Assembly: GCA_031835245.1 (NCBI GenBank)
Contig: JAVKOQ010000151.1
Coordinates: 1 to 64,000 of the forward strand
From: Balamuthia mandrillaris
Taxonomy: Eukaryota; Discosea; Longamoebia; Balamuthiidae
Direction of reading: 5' to 3'
DNA length: 64,000 bases
A program made the translations under genes and the position numbers. This document shows, piece by piece, positions 10,952-23,032 of this stretch (the first letter of the stretch is position 1; the number at the start of each line of letters is the position of its first letter). The notes beneath the pieces are model-generated. The model saw only the letters and a program-made list of their open reading frames with translations, ran no database searches and was not told the origin of the DNA.

Positions 10952-11195
10952 GGCTTTTTTTGAAATCAAATGAATCCGAGTTTAGAGAGCAAAGGGGAAA
11001 TAACTTTTTTGGACCCAAAAAAAAAGTTGGGGGGTATTTGTTGGCTGCTGCCCTTGTTGTTGTTGTTGTTCTTTTCTGCCCTCCTCCTCTTCCTCCTCCT
11101 CCTCTTTTACTTCTTTTTTTTTTTATTTTGGCCGCCAAAGCAAAACAACAAAAAAAGCCAATAATTATTTTTGTGGACAGCTGCAGAGAGAGGCC

Positions 11196-11726
11196 TCACT
11201 CTTCTTTGAGCGGAGGGGAAGGGGAGGTGCTGCTGCTGGGAAGGGAAGCAGCGGGGTCGCTGACGGAGCCAACCAACAGGCAGAGAAGGGAAGTACATAG
11301 CAGCGCATAGAAGCCTTGCCCCATCGTCAGCGTACTTATGGGCCACAACACCGTGACCAAACAGGCAAGGCCGCACAGTTGCAGCAGCGCTCCAAAACGA
11401 AGAAGCAAAAAAGAGAAGAGGAGACCTACGACCAGCAGCGTCATGCTCAGCAGTAGCACGTTTCTTTCCGTTTCCGTGAACGTTGCTAGGCTTGCTGCAA
11501 ACCGTGCGTCCGATAGGGTGAATGGTTGGTTCAAGATGGACCAGGGCTGTTCCTTGATCTCTTCCAATTTGTCCGTTTCCACGAGGCCAGTGTGGTAAGC
11601 CAACTTTGCAAACCGCAACAGAGTCATGTCCCCACCCACCAACGTGGAGAAAAGGGGCAGCACACACGCCAGCCAAACCGCCAGCACACAAAACAGCCTC
11701 TTCGACAGCTGCAGTCCTATGCCCAT
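11196..11726 (-). CDS. small four-helix membrane protein, unknown
   Basis: Intronless 176-codon frame starting MGIGLQLSKRLFCVLAVWLA. It has one N-terminal hydrophobic segment (about 8-30), a polar loop of about 60 residues with acidic and lysine residues, then three closely spaced hydrophobic segments (about 90-110, 112-132, 137-155) and a Ser/Pro-rich tail. The layout is claudin- or tetraspanin-like, but I see no diagnostic motif (no CCG and no WxxW-C-C). It sits between AP3M and the RhoGEF, all on the minus strand. No plus-strand alternative over this interval is as protein-like. Confidence 0.55.
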   Translation of the reverse strand: MGIGLQLSKRLFCVLAVWLACVLPLFSTLVGGDMTLLRFAKLAYHTGLVETDKLEEIKEQPWSILNQPFTLSDARFAASLATFTETERNVLLLSMTLLVVGLLFSFLLLRFGALLQLCGLACLVTVLWPISTLTMGQGFYALLCTSLLCLLVGSVSDPAASLPSSSTSPSPPLKEE

Positions 11727-12172
11727 GATGTTGTTAACAGCTGATTATGAGCCGGAGGTCAAGTTTGAGAAAAGGGTGTATGGAAGGGTCCTGTCCTTCA
11801 ACTTTTGGTTATACGCTTCTTCTTCTTCTTCTTCTCGGCTTCGTTGTTATTTGCCAAGCAGCGGCAACAAGAGGAAAACAGGAAGGTAGAGCCACCACAA
11901 TCCAATGAAACTTCGCTCACAAGCAGAAGCTTTTACGTTAACAACAGAGGAAGAGAGAAAGAGAGAGAGAGAGAGAGAGAGGAGAGAGGAGAGAGGAGAG
12001 AGAGAGGAGAGAGAGAGGAGAGAGAGAGAGAGAGAGAGAGAAGAGAGGAAGGTGAATGATTGGCAAGACCATTACAAAGGAGTGGTAACACACACGAAGC
12101 AAGTTCATTGCAACCAAACAATATTTACCACCATTCCTTATCTTGAAAAGTAAATACATACACGCACAGAAA
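11727..12172. other. intergenic with microsatellite
   Basis: No gene seen. A purine-rich array occupies the middle. The rest would hold the 3' UTR of the RhoGEF gene and the promoter of the small membrane protein. Confidence 0.5.
11951..12049 (-). repeat. (GA)n / GAGAG array
   Basis: About 100 bp of GA with GGAGAG interruptions, between two minus-strand genes. Frames through it code only for Arg/Glu or Ser/Leu runs. Confidence 0.95.
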
Positions 12173-14294
12173 TCACTGGCCGTGAGTGGCAGTCTGAGGA
12201 GAAAGTTGGTTGGTGTTGTTATTGTTTGTGTTGGCCTTAAGGTCTTGTCGAAAATATGCTGCGGCGTGGGAGAGGTTTTGCAAGACGTCTGGAAGGGAGG
12301 CTGGATGTTTTTCGTGCAGCTTCTTCAGCCGGTCATCTGCCGAACCAGACACTTTGGCCGAATTCTTTCTCGTGTGCCGATCACTCACCGTCCTGTTGAT
12401 GTTGGTGCTGTCGTTGTTGAACGAGACCTTTGCTGAAGGAGCGCCAGCAACCCACCCACTCGCAGTAGTGTTTTGTTGAAGTTGTTTTAGAGAGTTTCCA
12501 CTCAAGTCCTCCACCGTTTGTGACTTTGGCAGTCCTCTTGGTGAGGCTCTCCGTTTGAGCGGCGGGGTATTGCTGGCGCTTTCTCCCATTTTAAGAGGAG
12601 CGAATTTGTTTTCTCTGGATGAGTCTATTGTGTAGGTGGCTTTTCTGGGCCGGTTGAGCTTGGCTTTGGGATCCTTTTCTTTGGTCAACTGCTGCTGTTG
12701 CTGTTGCTGGCCTTCTGAAGATAGTTTGCTGTGCAACTTCGTCATTGCCGCTGTTATTGTTCGTTGGGATGTTAGACAAACAACATCAATTGTAATGATG
12801 AGATGGTACCTTGCCGTCCTTTAAGTCGGTTTTGCAATGTAGTTTGAGCTTTCACAATGTCCCTTATCCATTGATGCTTCTCCACCTTTGACGGGGCAAA
12901 TAACCTTACTAGAACCGCCTCTCCTTCTTGCAGTACAAAACAATGCTTTTTGCTTTCCCGTCCTGAGAAATAAATAAATAAATCGACAAGATTAACACAG
13001 TTGATCCGAGACAAGGAGCAGAGAGAAGGGTGACAACTCACCTCCAAAGTCCGGCTCGGAGGTTACTATCACTTTATGTAAATCATAACTCTCCACCCAA
13101 TCAAGTTGCCCACTATTTTCTACTTCTAATGTGGCAGCTGCTGACTGAGACGCTTTGCTAGGAGGGGCGGCCTGTGATTTTTTTCTGTTTCCAAGAATTC
13201 GAGCCTCAAGTAGAATGTCTGAAAACAAAAAGATCATGCGTTCTTTAGGTTTCTTGTGATGCTTGTTTGAGGCTTTGAGCCGTCCTTCTCGTAAGAATTG
13301 ACGAGTAGGTTCCAGTAAATACTGCAGCATTTTGAATGGTTTTTTTTTTTGTTAAATAATTGGTGAGCATTCCTGAAGAGCATAAACAAGTCTCTTTGAA
13401 ATAAACCACTGACCTGCTTTCCTATTAACCTATTTTGAATACTGAGCATCCTGTTAGAGTTTTCAGCCTCTTTAGCGCGTTGTTCAATGTATTCAGCTAC
13501 GTCTTGAATCTTAGCAAGAGCTTCTTGTAACGGCTGATAGTCGGCATGATCAGGTTCAGTGTGCTTAGCAAGTTCTTTTAACAAAAGCAGGTAACGTGGA
13601 ATGCGCTGAATGGGTTGGATAAGGAAGCCGGATATGGCCATGCCCTTCACTTCCTTCATCGCACTTATTTTCTGATGAGAAAAAGCGAGAAGAAGCGAAT
13701 GAGAATGAGAGCTGGAAATTAGATGGGATTAAGTTTTGATGTGATACCTCTAAAAACTCAGTTAACTTGGCAGATGATCTCTTTGCTTCTTGAAGTTCGA
13801 ACGATGCTCTGCTATACTGCTGTACGTATTGTGTGTACACCTTTAGGAAATTGCTCTGCAAAGGAGATAAAATTATTCGTTCTTAGACATCTTACGATAT
13901 TTCAGCAGCAGGAGGGAGGAGGGCAGAAGAGAGTGGAGGATAACAATTTGCTTCTGCTTACCACCATGACAAAGATATCGCCTAATGTCTGTCGCGGGTT
14001 CCAGTTCTTGATGCGAGGCTCCATGTCCTTAAGTAAGCTCTTGTTGAAGGCCGTAATGACCGCTACATCTTTGGCAAGTGTTTTGGTTTCCACAAGATTG
14101 ATAGTGGGGTCTCCTTTCCAACATTCTAAAGCGGCAAGAAACAATTCGCTTAACACTGTAAGATTCCCTACGTAGCTCACTTCAGTAACATATATCTCTT
14201 TGGCTACATTTTCTCGGTAGGCAGCATTTATCACTGGTGGACATTACAGTGAAAACGTATGTTAGTACTTTGGAGCTGGACATTGATTGTTACT

Positions 14295-14340
<46 letters not shown>

Positions 14341-15693
14341 CGCAAATAATACCAAGACGCTTGTAGTATTTTCTTGCTCTTCGACCACGAAATACAGCCT
14401 GCAACCTGATCATCCCAGTCAACAAGATTTGTTGTGGATCCGGCTGTGAGAGCTTAGCGCTGCTATCCTCAGCTGGAACCGGTGGCGAACCAGCAGCCTG
14501 CCTGAGAGGAGGGATTGCTAGAGAGGCTATTTGTTGTTGACCCTTTAAAGAAGGCGACGAAGAGGGTACCGTTCGGAGGGTTGCAAAGGAGCTTGGAGAT
14601 GCAGCAGCGTGTTTATTGGAGTCCACAGGCTTAAGTGCGAAGCTTCGCCGGTTTGCAGAGAATGAAAGGCATTGCTGGATGGAGAAGGTTGCTCTTTCTT
14701 TTTGAGTTGCTGAGAAGGCAACGCCCTTTCTTATAATCTCCTGTTTTGTTTTGAGCCTGAAGAAGCAGGACCATTCACTCTCTGCAATTTCAGCCAACGT
14801 TTCCAAACAGTCCCTATTGGTTAAAATGCAATTAGTGAAAGTAGAGGGAGAGCGAGAGGGAGAGGGAGAGGGAGAGGGAGAGGGAGAGGGAGAGGGAGAG
14901 AGGGAGAGGGAGAGGGAGAGGGAGAGAGAGAGAGAAGGGAGAGAGAGAGAGAGAGAGAGACGTACAAGACGATGAGCATGTTAGAGCCTTCTCGCAGCTC
15001 TTCCACGCTAAAGCGCAAGAAAGAAGCAATGCCACACTCCTCACAGGCAGCCAGGAAAAATTCAATGTTGGCATTCACCTTATAGCCCAACTGTAAGTCC
15101 TTCTCACTGTCATATATGGTTGGAACGGAACGTGGTCGCAGCTGTAGCATAAGTCTACAAAGTTTGACTCCGTCAGCCAGTAGCTCTTGCAAAGATTTGT
15201 CCGGTGTGTTCTTTGGGTGCAACTGAGGTTCTCCCAACACGCTCGCTATCCATTTTTGCACGGCGTACTCTCTCAGCAGAAAGTCTTGCGCCGCCTTTTG
15301 CGTTACCCGATCTAACTCGACGCCACCCCGCGTTACTCTTGCTTTAGGCGTTGCCAGTGCTGACTGCGATATGGATCGCTTTTCAGCTGTTGATTTGTGT
15401 TGAGCTGCCTGGTCGTTGATGCTCCTGTCGGCGGTGTTGGTCCGTGCAGGCCGAGGGGGCGGCTGCTGATATGTTGGCGCTTGCAGCAGACTAGCGGCAG
15501 CACCTTCGGAGGAGGTGGGAGTAGCCTCCACAGTAAGAACCTGTTCCTCTTCTTCCACAAGGTGAGGAGGTGGTTGTCTGCCTCTGCGAAGCGTCTCTTG
15601 AATCTTTTTTTGCCGGAGACGTCTTCTCATGGACGCCAGTCGCTCCAGCTCCACAGCGGTAAGCTGCTTTGGTCGGTCCTTTCTGGTGCTCAT
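12173..15693 (-). CDS. RhoGEF with CH, IQ, DH and PH domains
   Basis: Model complement(join(12173..12750,12810..12962,13042..13321,13414..13671,13748..13855,13962..14233,14353..14813,14966..15693)), 945 residues, every junction in phase. A low-complexity N-terminus leads to a calponin-homology domain (about 140-255), an IQ motif (MIRLQAVFRGRRARKYYKRL, about 377-396), a Dbl-homology domain (about 400-605; ENVAKEIYVTEVSYV start and FLIQPIQRIPRYLLLLKEL core helix) and a PH domain (about 610-755). A Ser/Asn/Gln-rich tail follows. It should catalyse GDP-GTP exchange on Rho/Rac GTPases. The CH domain suggests actin association and the IQ motif calmodulin binding. Amoebozoans carry many such multidomain GEFs. 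Two introns contain (CT)n on the sense strand. Confidence 0.93.
14296..14338 (-). repeat. (CT)n on sense strand, RhoGEF intron 2
   Basis: Pure GA on the plus strand, inside the intron between the IQ-motif and DH exons of the minus-strand RhoGEF. Confidence 0.95.
14846..14960 (-). repeat. GGGAGA/GA array in RhoGEF intron 1
   Basis: About 115 bp of GGGAGA hexamers passing into GA dinucleotides, filling the intron between the two CH-domain exons. Pyrimidines are on the sense strand. Confidence 0.95.
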
Positions 15694-16268
15694 TTGCGCT
15701 TGTCTGTAGGGCGTGAACTTCTCTTAAGTCTCAAAGGTTGTTGCTTTGCTTCTATCTCCCTCCGCCTTTCGCTACGTCGGGGTTTTTTTCTCCTTGCCTT
15801 GTTTGTTGTTGCTTTCGTTGTTGGCGTTTCCTTTTCGTTGTTGTTGTTGTTTTGTTGTTGTTGTTGGGAGTTTTGCCGACCGAAAAAGAAAAAAAAATGG
15901 CCGCGAGACTGAGGGGGGCGCGTGGGCGGGCGAGCGGGGAGGAACCTGTTCGTTGGCGAAACTCTTTCACAACAAAAAATACAACAAAAACAAAGAAAAA
16001 ATAGTTCGGGTTTGGTCGTGTGGCCGAACGATGCGTGCCAACGCCAAGGTTGGTGAGCTGGTTGGTCTTCGGCCAAAGACAATAGGGGCGTTGGCGGTGC
16101 GTCGGTGGGCACCTTGTACACCTGCTTTAGGGAAAGGCGTAATTACTCAAAGTAAGAAAATGAGGCCATTTTTAATCATCAGATAAAGAAGGACGGCGGG
16201 ATAACATTCTGGTTACTGGAGGGATAACATTCTCGATGCTTCTTTCTCCGGTAGGCGCTCAGGTCTTG
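15694..16268. other. intergenic, RhoGEF promoter and RasGEF 3' side
   Basis: No convincing gene. Low-complexity GTT and CCT-rich sequence immediately upstream of the RhoGEF start (15730-15880). Frames found here are made of those repeats. Confidence 0.5.
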
Positions 16269-19200
16269 TTAAAGCTGACGGGACGATGAGGAAGAAGAGA
16301 GAGTTTCGCGCGGCTCCAGTTCTAGAGAGATGTCGTAGAGCTTAAGGTCATCCAAGACCACCTGGCTTATGCTGTCATGGAGAAAGGCGGCAAGGGGTGG
16401 GTCTGGCTCTATGCTGTAGGGCGTGTACCGGTGGTATAGCAGCTGGGATATGACCTCGTAAATCCGCCTCCTCTTTCCAAAGTTGATCAGAACTTTAGTT
16501 TCTGCTGGTTCAGTATCTTTTACGCAATAGACCAGCGTGTCGGGATTACCGTCTTCCAGGAAAGTCAAGTCCCGAAGAAAAGTGCCACTGTTGTTGGGGT
16601 GGATAAGATCAAAAATGAAGAATGGAATGAATTGTGAGTACAAAATAAGCATACGAATAAACATAAAAGGGTGCGTACATGTAAGGACAAACTGGAGGTT
16701 CAGCAACGCGCAGTGCGTCGCGATAACTCTTTGACGAGCGCTTCACGCTGAACAGTTCTCTCAGGTCAGCCAACACCTTTCATGGTCAATTCAAAAACAA
16801 AAAATAAACAAAGTGAGTGAACGAAATAGCGACAGCGAAGTGGAAGAGATTCTTGTTACCTTTTCTGCCTTCGGTTCCTGAACAGAAAATGCTTTCCATG
16901 TGTGTTTAAGCCTATATACAGCGTTGTTTTCAAAGCCAGTGATAAGGGCACTAGTGGTGCTAAAGTTATTCATCTTCCGACAACACTGTTTCATGACAAA
17001 TTTTAAAAGCAAGCATTTAAGTAATCACTGATTGAGGAGCAAGATATGGACGCCTGAAAAAGAACATACCTCAGCTATCTCCAGAACCTTAGCAATCACT
17101 TTCACTCTTTCGTTGACCTTCTTGTTGGACAAAACCATCTCTGCTACCCATGTTGCAACTTGATTGAAATGCTCTATAACATTCAAGATATGTTTGGCCT
17201 TGTGCTTGATCTTTGGTTTGCTCCAAGCCTGATTCAAAAACTCATACGGCTATTTTTAAATTTTGAGGAAGGATTGTGAGTGAAACGGTCAAGAAGTAAC
17301 AAGACCACAAAGGAATAGCGTACATGTATCGCTTCAAACTTGAAAAATTCGATTAATGTAAGCTGGTCGGCTATAACTTGACTGGATATTTTGTCTATTT
17401 GCATTGGCACCACTTCCGCGATCTAGAAACAAATTCAACAAGTTACAACAACAACATAAGACAACAACAACAAGCAATACAACCGAAAACTAAATCCCAC
17501 AAAAAACAATATTAAAATTAAAAAATAATGGAGGAGCTACCGTCCAGATGGGAGCCTTGAAAGCCTCCTCTTTCCCCATTTGAAAGCGGATAATAGCTTT
17601 CAGATCTTCTGTCTCTTTGGCGAGGGCGTGATTACGAGAAAGGGTATCTTCCACAAAAGCCATGAGGTGTGACTTTAGCTTTATGTTAAAGTCACAAAAG
17701 CTAACCGCGATCCAATCTCGTAGGATGAGACATATTCGCTGCTGAACATTGCTGGGAAGAGTCCTGACCCCTTTCTTTGCAACTTCATCTTTGGGTGTCT
17801 TCCTTGGCAAACTTGACCGCCGGTAAATAGCCGCTGGCGAGGATTCGTTGTTGTCGACAACAACGGGCTTGCGGTTCTCATAAGTGTTTTCTGGGTGAAG
17901 GAAGATTGTAAAAACAAAAAAAAAAAGAGGGGGTATGCGGAGAAGGATAAAAAGAGCATGAAAGATGAAGAAAGAAAGGATATCTGAGCTTTAATATCTT
18001 GAAAAACTCATGAGGTTCGAGAAAAGAGCGGTATGTCAACAGAAAGGTTTTGAAGAAAACATTATCTGCATCGCATTTGATTAGTAAAAAGCTGGAGAGA
18101 AGAGAGAGAGAGAGAGAAAAAGAGAGAGAGAGCGGAGAGAGATACCGCATTCGCTGGAAAAGAGGTGACTGAACAAAAATTCAATAGAGGCTGCTTTAAT
18201 TTGCTTGTTAACTTGATAATCAATAGAAGGAAAAGCAACTTGATGTGGAGTGCCTAGGTAACAAGCAATGAGCGCAAAAAGAATACTACAGAGCCTTTTG
18301 TAACGTACGATACGGAAGCTGCACAAGGCCAGGTGGAGTTGAATTTCGGCTTAAAAGCTCTCGCTATTTATAAAAAGCAGTACAACATTAGCTCTGTTAT
18401 CAACAACGTAAAGTTAGCACAATACCCTTTCCTTGATGGCAATCTTCTCAATAGCAGCCTTAATATCGCTCATCCAAGCTTCTTTCTCCTCTGGGTCTTT
18501 CACGTAAAGGAACCAATCTCTCGGAGGAGTTTGATAGGTTTCAATTATCCAGCCATAGTGTCCTTCTTTGGCAAGCCTGTCGGGATAGAACTTGTCCTCC
18601 TCATCACAATCCCTAATTGTTGCTCCCTCCAAAGAAATCTTTCCAAGAGGAATGTCGTCCTGCAATAAACAAAGCAAAAATATAATCAAACAAACAAACA
18701 AACAAAAACAAACAAAACAAACAAAACAAAACAAACAAAAATATATCAATAAGATAAATATGTATAAATTCAGGAAGGTAAATCATTGTGTTTAAAAAAA
18801 TCGGGTTACCTTTTTGCTTTTATAATAGTAGAGCGAACCATCCGCACAAAGTTTGAACCAGCGCTCCTTCCACGTTTTAAACGCTTGCCCTTGTTTGTTC
18901 AACCACCCTTCCCGTTCAGGCGCCGGTATCGCCTCTGGTTGCTCGTATATTACCTCCGTATTGGCATCAACAAATCCAACACCTACAAGTCGCGTAGATG
19001 ATAGCGAAGTGCCTTGTTGTTGAGTTAAAACAGTGTTTGGTTCTGCAGTTAGGAAAGAGTAACGTTAGGTTGAGTGTTTCTGTGGAAACATGCTGAAAAG
19101 AAACAGGGGCCTTGCCTTTGTCGGTTGAGTATGCTATTTCATCGTTTGAATCCTCTTGAAAGCGAATGCTGCCCTTTCTTGCTCTGCGCTCCTGAGCCTT

Positions 19201-20902
19201 GAGGCCTGAGACAGCAGTACCAGCCTCTCCTTCCTTAGCATCAGCTTCTGGTGAGGGCGTATCGGTGGTCGTCCTTTTGTTGTATTCTAATTTGAATTCC
19301 GACATGTTCCTCAAGTGAAGCATAGCCTTGCTTCTGGACGTTTTGCTATCACTGCATGTGCCTGTATCAGTCTCTGTTTCTATCTCTTTCTGTTTCCCTT
19401 TCGAACCAGCACCACCATCACTGTGTACTACTTGAATGGAGTCGGATGAGGCGGTGGGTGTGGGGGCATCTCGCTGTAAAAACGGGTTATACTGGGCGAA
19501 ACTGTGGGCCAGCATGGTGATCGAAAATATCCACTCAGTGCGTTGGGTCTCCGTCTCTGCCGCCAAAAAATATACCATATCAAGGTCGTGGCCCGTCTTC
19601 AACATAAATGGATAAAGCGTAGGGTGGTGCCGATTGGCCCTCAAGCTTCGAATGTCAGGTATATCGTCATGGCTCACTGTTGCCGCCAACGATATAAACA
19701 ATGGGATCGCTCTGCGACAAGTCGTGCTCTGGAAATAATATATATACTGTTAGAAAGTCACACGAACGGATTAAAACAACACCGATGCTTACTTCTTGCT
19801 TTTCTTGGATACACAAAAAGCCATTTTTTAGGACAGCACTGCGATTTTGCAAAGAATAACATCAGCGAAATGATGATAGCATGTTATCAATAACCAGTAA
19901 GCAAAACACAAACTGTTTTCTCTTCCAGCACCACCGCAGGGTTGCTCCAAGTATAACTGAGTTTCGTTCATGGTAATATATGTCAGTCGGCTTTCAAATT
20001 CATGAAGCAGGTAAAAGATCAAAAGAGAGCAGAGAGCAGAGAGCAGAGAGCAGAGAGAGAGAGAGAGAGAGAGAGAATGGCGCCTGACATGATTTCTCAG
20101 TTTGAATGTACAGCGGGCTTTCTACAGAAACTGGCAAAGGGGACTTTAACAGTAGCATTGCTCCTTCCTAAAGTAAAGAATACAACGTCTAATAAGAATA
20201 ACATAAAGTAACAAAGAACATAGAAAAACATAGATACAAGAGAGAGAGAGAGAGAGAGAGAGCGTACAGCATAAGCAGGATTTATGAAGAGACGAAAACG
20301 GTCTGTGTCAGACCCTTCACGCGTATGAGAAAATAGAAGAAGGGTTCGAAGATAGTCCTCCAACTGCTGCCGCCGTCGCTCCACAAAGATAGGATCAAAG
20401 GCTAGCAAGGGGTGCAAGTTGCTACGTGGCGGAAGTTCGGGCACATCTTTGAATTGTTTATACTGTGGCAACCAGAGAAATCTTAGACATGGAACATATT
20501 GGCATAAGAGAAAGGAAGAAGGAGAAAGAGAACGGAGAAAGCATGTATACGTAGTTATGCAAAGCCTCAAAGTCATCCTCTGACTTTGATACAGTCCAGA
20601 TGTTCTCGCTTGTCTTTACCGCCACCTCGTAAAACTAAATAAACGGTGAAAGGTCAAGACTAGGACAAACAAGAGCATGCCGCACCTATCGCTCCTCTGT
20701 ATGTCCTTTCCTTCGGCATATACAACCCAACCCAAACAAAACAAAACAAGACAAACAAAATACAGCAGCAGCCAACCAAACGAACAATAATAATAATAAG
20801 GGCGAAACTAACCAAAGTTTTCTTGGCGGCTGCGTTGGTGTTTACAAAGGAATTGCAGATGGAGAGCGCCTGGCAGCTATCCACGCGAAAGCTGTTCGCC
20901 AT
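16269..20902 (-). CDS. PX-PH-PH-RasGEF guanine nucleotide exchange factor
   Basis: Secure exons: 20813..20902 (start ATG), 20551..20634, 20268..20462, then the PH region, and 17324..17422, 17070..17249, 16860..16985, 16679..16776, 16269..16587 (stop). Domains in order: PX (FYEVAVKTSENIWTVSK, then RRRQQLEDYLRTLL); a first PH split over about 19790-19850 and 19480-19700; a second PH (EGWLNKQGQAFKTWKERWFK, exon ending at 18810, continued 18430-18660); RasGEF_N (FFKTFLLTYRSFLEP, about 18000-18080); and the Cdc25-type catalytic domain (ADQLTLIEFF; MNNFSTTSALITGF; PYIGTFLRDLTFLEDGN). It should activate a Ras-family GTPase at phosphoinositide-bearing membranes. Junctions at 17890-18090 and 19700-20270 are not resolved, so the exact protein is uncertain; the domain content is not. 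Confidence 0.88.
18094..18142 (-). repeat. (CT)n on sense strand, RasGEF intron
   Basis: GA-rich on the plus strand, just upstream (in sense orientation) of the RasGEF_N exon. Confidence 0.9.
20026..20076 (-). repeat. GAGCAGA then (GA)n, RasGEF intron
   Basis: Several GAGCAGA heptamers run into GA dinucleotides on the plus strand, within the region between PX and PH exons. Confidence 0.9.
20240..20262 (-). repeat. (CT)n on sense strand, RasGEF intron
   Basis: A short GA run on the plus strand, directly 3' in sense orientation of the donor that ends the PX exon at 20268. Confidence 0.9.
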
Positions 20903-21118
20903 TCTCTACAGCAGCAGCAGTGCAGTAAGGTACCAAGCCCTCCACTTGCACGTATATGGCCGGCTTGCACCCAGGAGGGAAGGAAGGAAGGAAGGAAGCG
21001 GAGAGTGCTGCTGTCTTGGGAGGAGGAGGGAAAACAATTTTTAACAAAAAAAAAAAAAAGAGCTAAACATCCGTGTCGTCGTGACATAATTTCCTCACAC
21101 AGAGCAGGCCAGAGCCAG

Positions 21119-22721
21119 ATGGATCTGAGAAGGCAGCTGGCACAGAGGCATGTAGCCATGGGGCCTCCTCTTGCGGTTGTGGAAGAGGATAGCAGCATCA
21201 GTGCTGGTAACGCCGCCGCTGGGAGCAGCAGAAGGTTGAACCGCATTCCGCCTCCCTTTTCTCTCCAAACTTGTTTTTGCGCTGAGGCTTGTTTTTTTTT
21301 TTTTTTTTTTTTTTTTTTGGGTTTTTGATAGCAGTGGCCACTGGGCTCCTGTTCTGGAATGGGAGCAATATTATGATCGCATGAAGGACTATACTCTTCC
21401 TGGCACAGATAACATATCCTTCCTTCCTGTTCTTCCTCCCTCGCTACTGCCTTCATTTCCGCGTTTTCTTTTACTCGGCTACTGACAAAACACTGTTTTA
21501 GAGTGTATTTTGGAGGTGAGGCAAAGGCAGAAGGTGGTTCATGTGTGTTTGTGTTGTTGCATGGTGGTGGTCACAGCTCTTTATCATGGGCGTTGACCGC
21601 ACAACAACTGAAGAGCAGTGCTCGTGTTGTTGCCTTTGATTTTAGAGGGCACGGTACATCCCCTTCTCCTGCTCTGCTTTCCTTTATGTTATGGATCTCT
21701 TCGTTTCTTTCTTGTTTGTCACGGGTTGTTGTTTTGTTTGTTTGTTTTTTTTTTGATTTTTGTGCAATACTCTTCTTGTTTTTTTCAAAACAACAAAAAA
21801 TATTGCACGTTGCTAGGCCATTCTCGGTGCAAAGACGAAGCCGACCTCGCCTTAGGGACATTAGGCGCAGACACCATTCACTTGACCAACGCTCTCTTAG
21901 CCAACGACGAAACTGTTGCATCCGTGGTATTGGTCGGCCATAGGTGCGCCTACGCTTTGTTTTTTTCCAAAACGGTGCAGCCTGGCAGAAGATACTTTTT
22001 TTTAACTTCGCATTCAACATAAGTTTGGGTGGCGCTGTGGCTGTCTTTGCGGCAGCATCTGAACGGGTTGAAAAGCTGGCAGGCGTGGTTGTCTTGGATG
22101 TGGTTGAGGGCACTGCTATGGCTTCCCTTGCCACGTTAAAGTCATACTTAGCCCAGATTCCACGATCCTTTCCCTCTATTGAGCATGCGATTAGATGGAG
22201 GTACATATATCCGCATTTGTTACCTTTTTTTTTCTCTCTATTTTACTCGAGGTTGGTCTATTTTCTTATTATTATTCTTCTTATTTATTATTATCATTTG
22301 GCAGCATAAAAGCAGGGATGCCAAAAAACAGAGAGTCGGCGAGGGTCTCACTCCCACCGAGGCTGACAGAGAGAGAAGACGGAAAGTATGTATGGAGAAC
22401 AGACTTGAGCGCAAGTAAGCCGTACTGGAAGGCCTGGTACAGCGGCATGTCCAAGAGTTTCCTTTCCTGCAAAGTGCCCAAACTGCTGGTACTAGCCGGA
22501 CGCGATCGATTAGACACTGAATTGACCATTGCACAAATGCAAGGCAAATTCCAACTTACCCTTCTGCCTGATTGTGGCCACTGTATACAAGAAGACGTAC
22601 CTTCTTTCTCTTTGTTTATGTGTCCTTACTTTCCAGCAGTGTTAACGCTTATCATTTTAAACAGGACCCAGAACGGACAGTGCGTATCCTACTCGACATG
22701 ATGGAGCGGTATGGGCTTTGA
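21119..22721 (+). CDS. PPME1: protein phosphatase methylesterase 1
   Basis: Secure exons: about 21501..21653, 21817..21943, 22024..22200, 22305..22596, 22665..22721. This is an alpha/beta-hydrolase that removes the C-terminal methyl ester of the PP2A catalytic subunit. Family landmarks: LLHGGGHSSLSWA, the nucleophile motif GHSLGGA, VVLDVVEGTAM, YWKAWYSGMSKSFLSC, LVLAGRDRLDTELT with the catalytic Asp, and LPDCGHC with the catalytic His. The Ser codon of GHSLGG is split AG|T by the 21944-22023 intron. An upstream exon with HWAPVLEWEQYYDRM (from 21333) matches the family N-terminus. Its junctions on both sides, and hence the start codon, are unresolved; 21119 is the ATG of a plausible first exon but does not splice in phase in my hands. 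Confidence 0.88.
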
Positions 22722-22827
22722 AGGATGGAACATAGCAAAAGCTTGCTGCCTCACTTTCTCCACTGTTCCACTTTGTTGTTGTAAGAAGAAAAATGGGGGG
22801 GGGGGTGATGTCATGATTAGATTACGA

Positions 22828-22984
22828 TCAATGCTTGCTGATCAGTAATGGGTAGTCTTTGCCCTCCATGCTTGATACGAAAATCTTCCCATTCGTGTCT
22901 TTGTTCACAGAGAGCACAGCATAAGCTTTTCCCAGCCCTCTATTCTCTGCGTCCCGTTTAGTCTTGCAAACAAATGCAAGAGAG

Positions 22985-23032
<48 letters not shown>

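Noticed and set aside
20842-21456. Minus-strand 204-codon frame with a CYLCQEEY segment
   Set aside because: It includes a poly-Lys tract from a poly(T) run and overlaps the PPME1 5' exon and RasGEF first exon. The cysteines do not form a complete zinc-finger motif.
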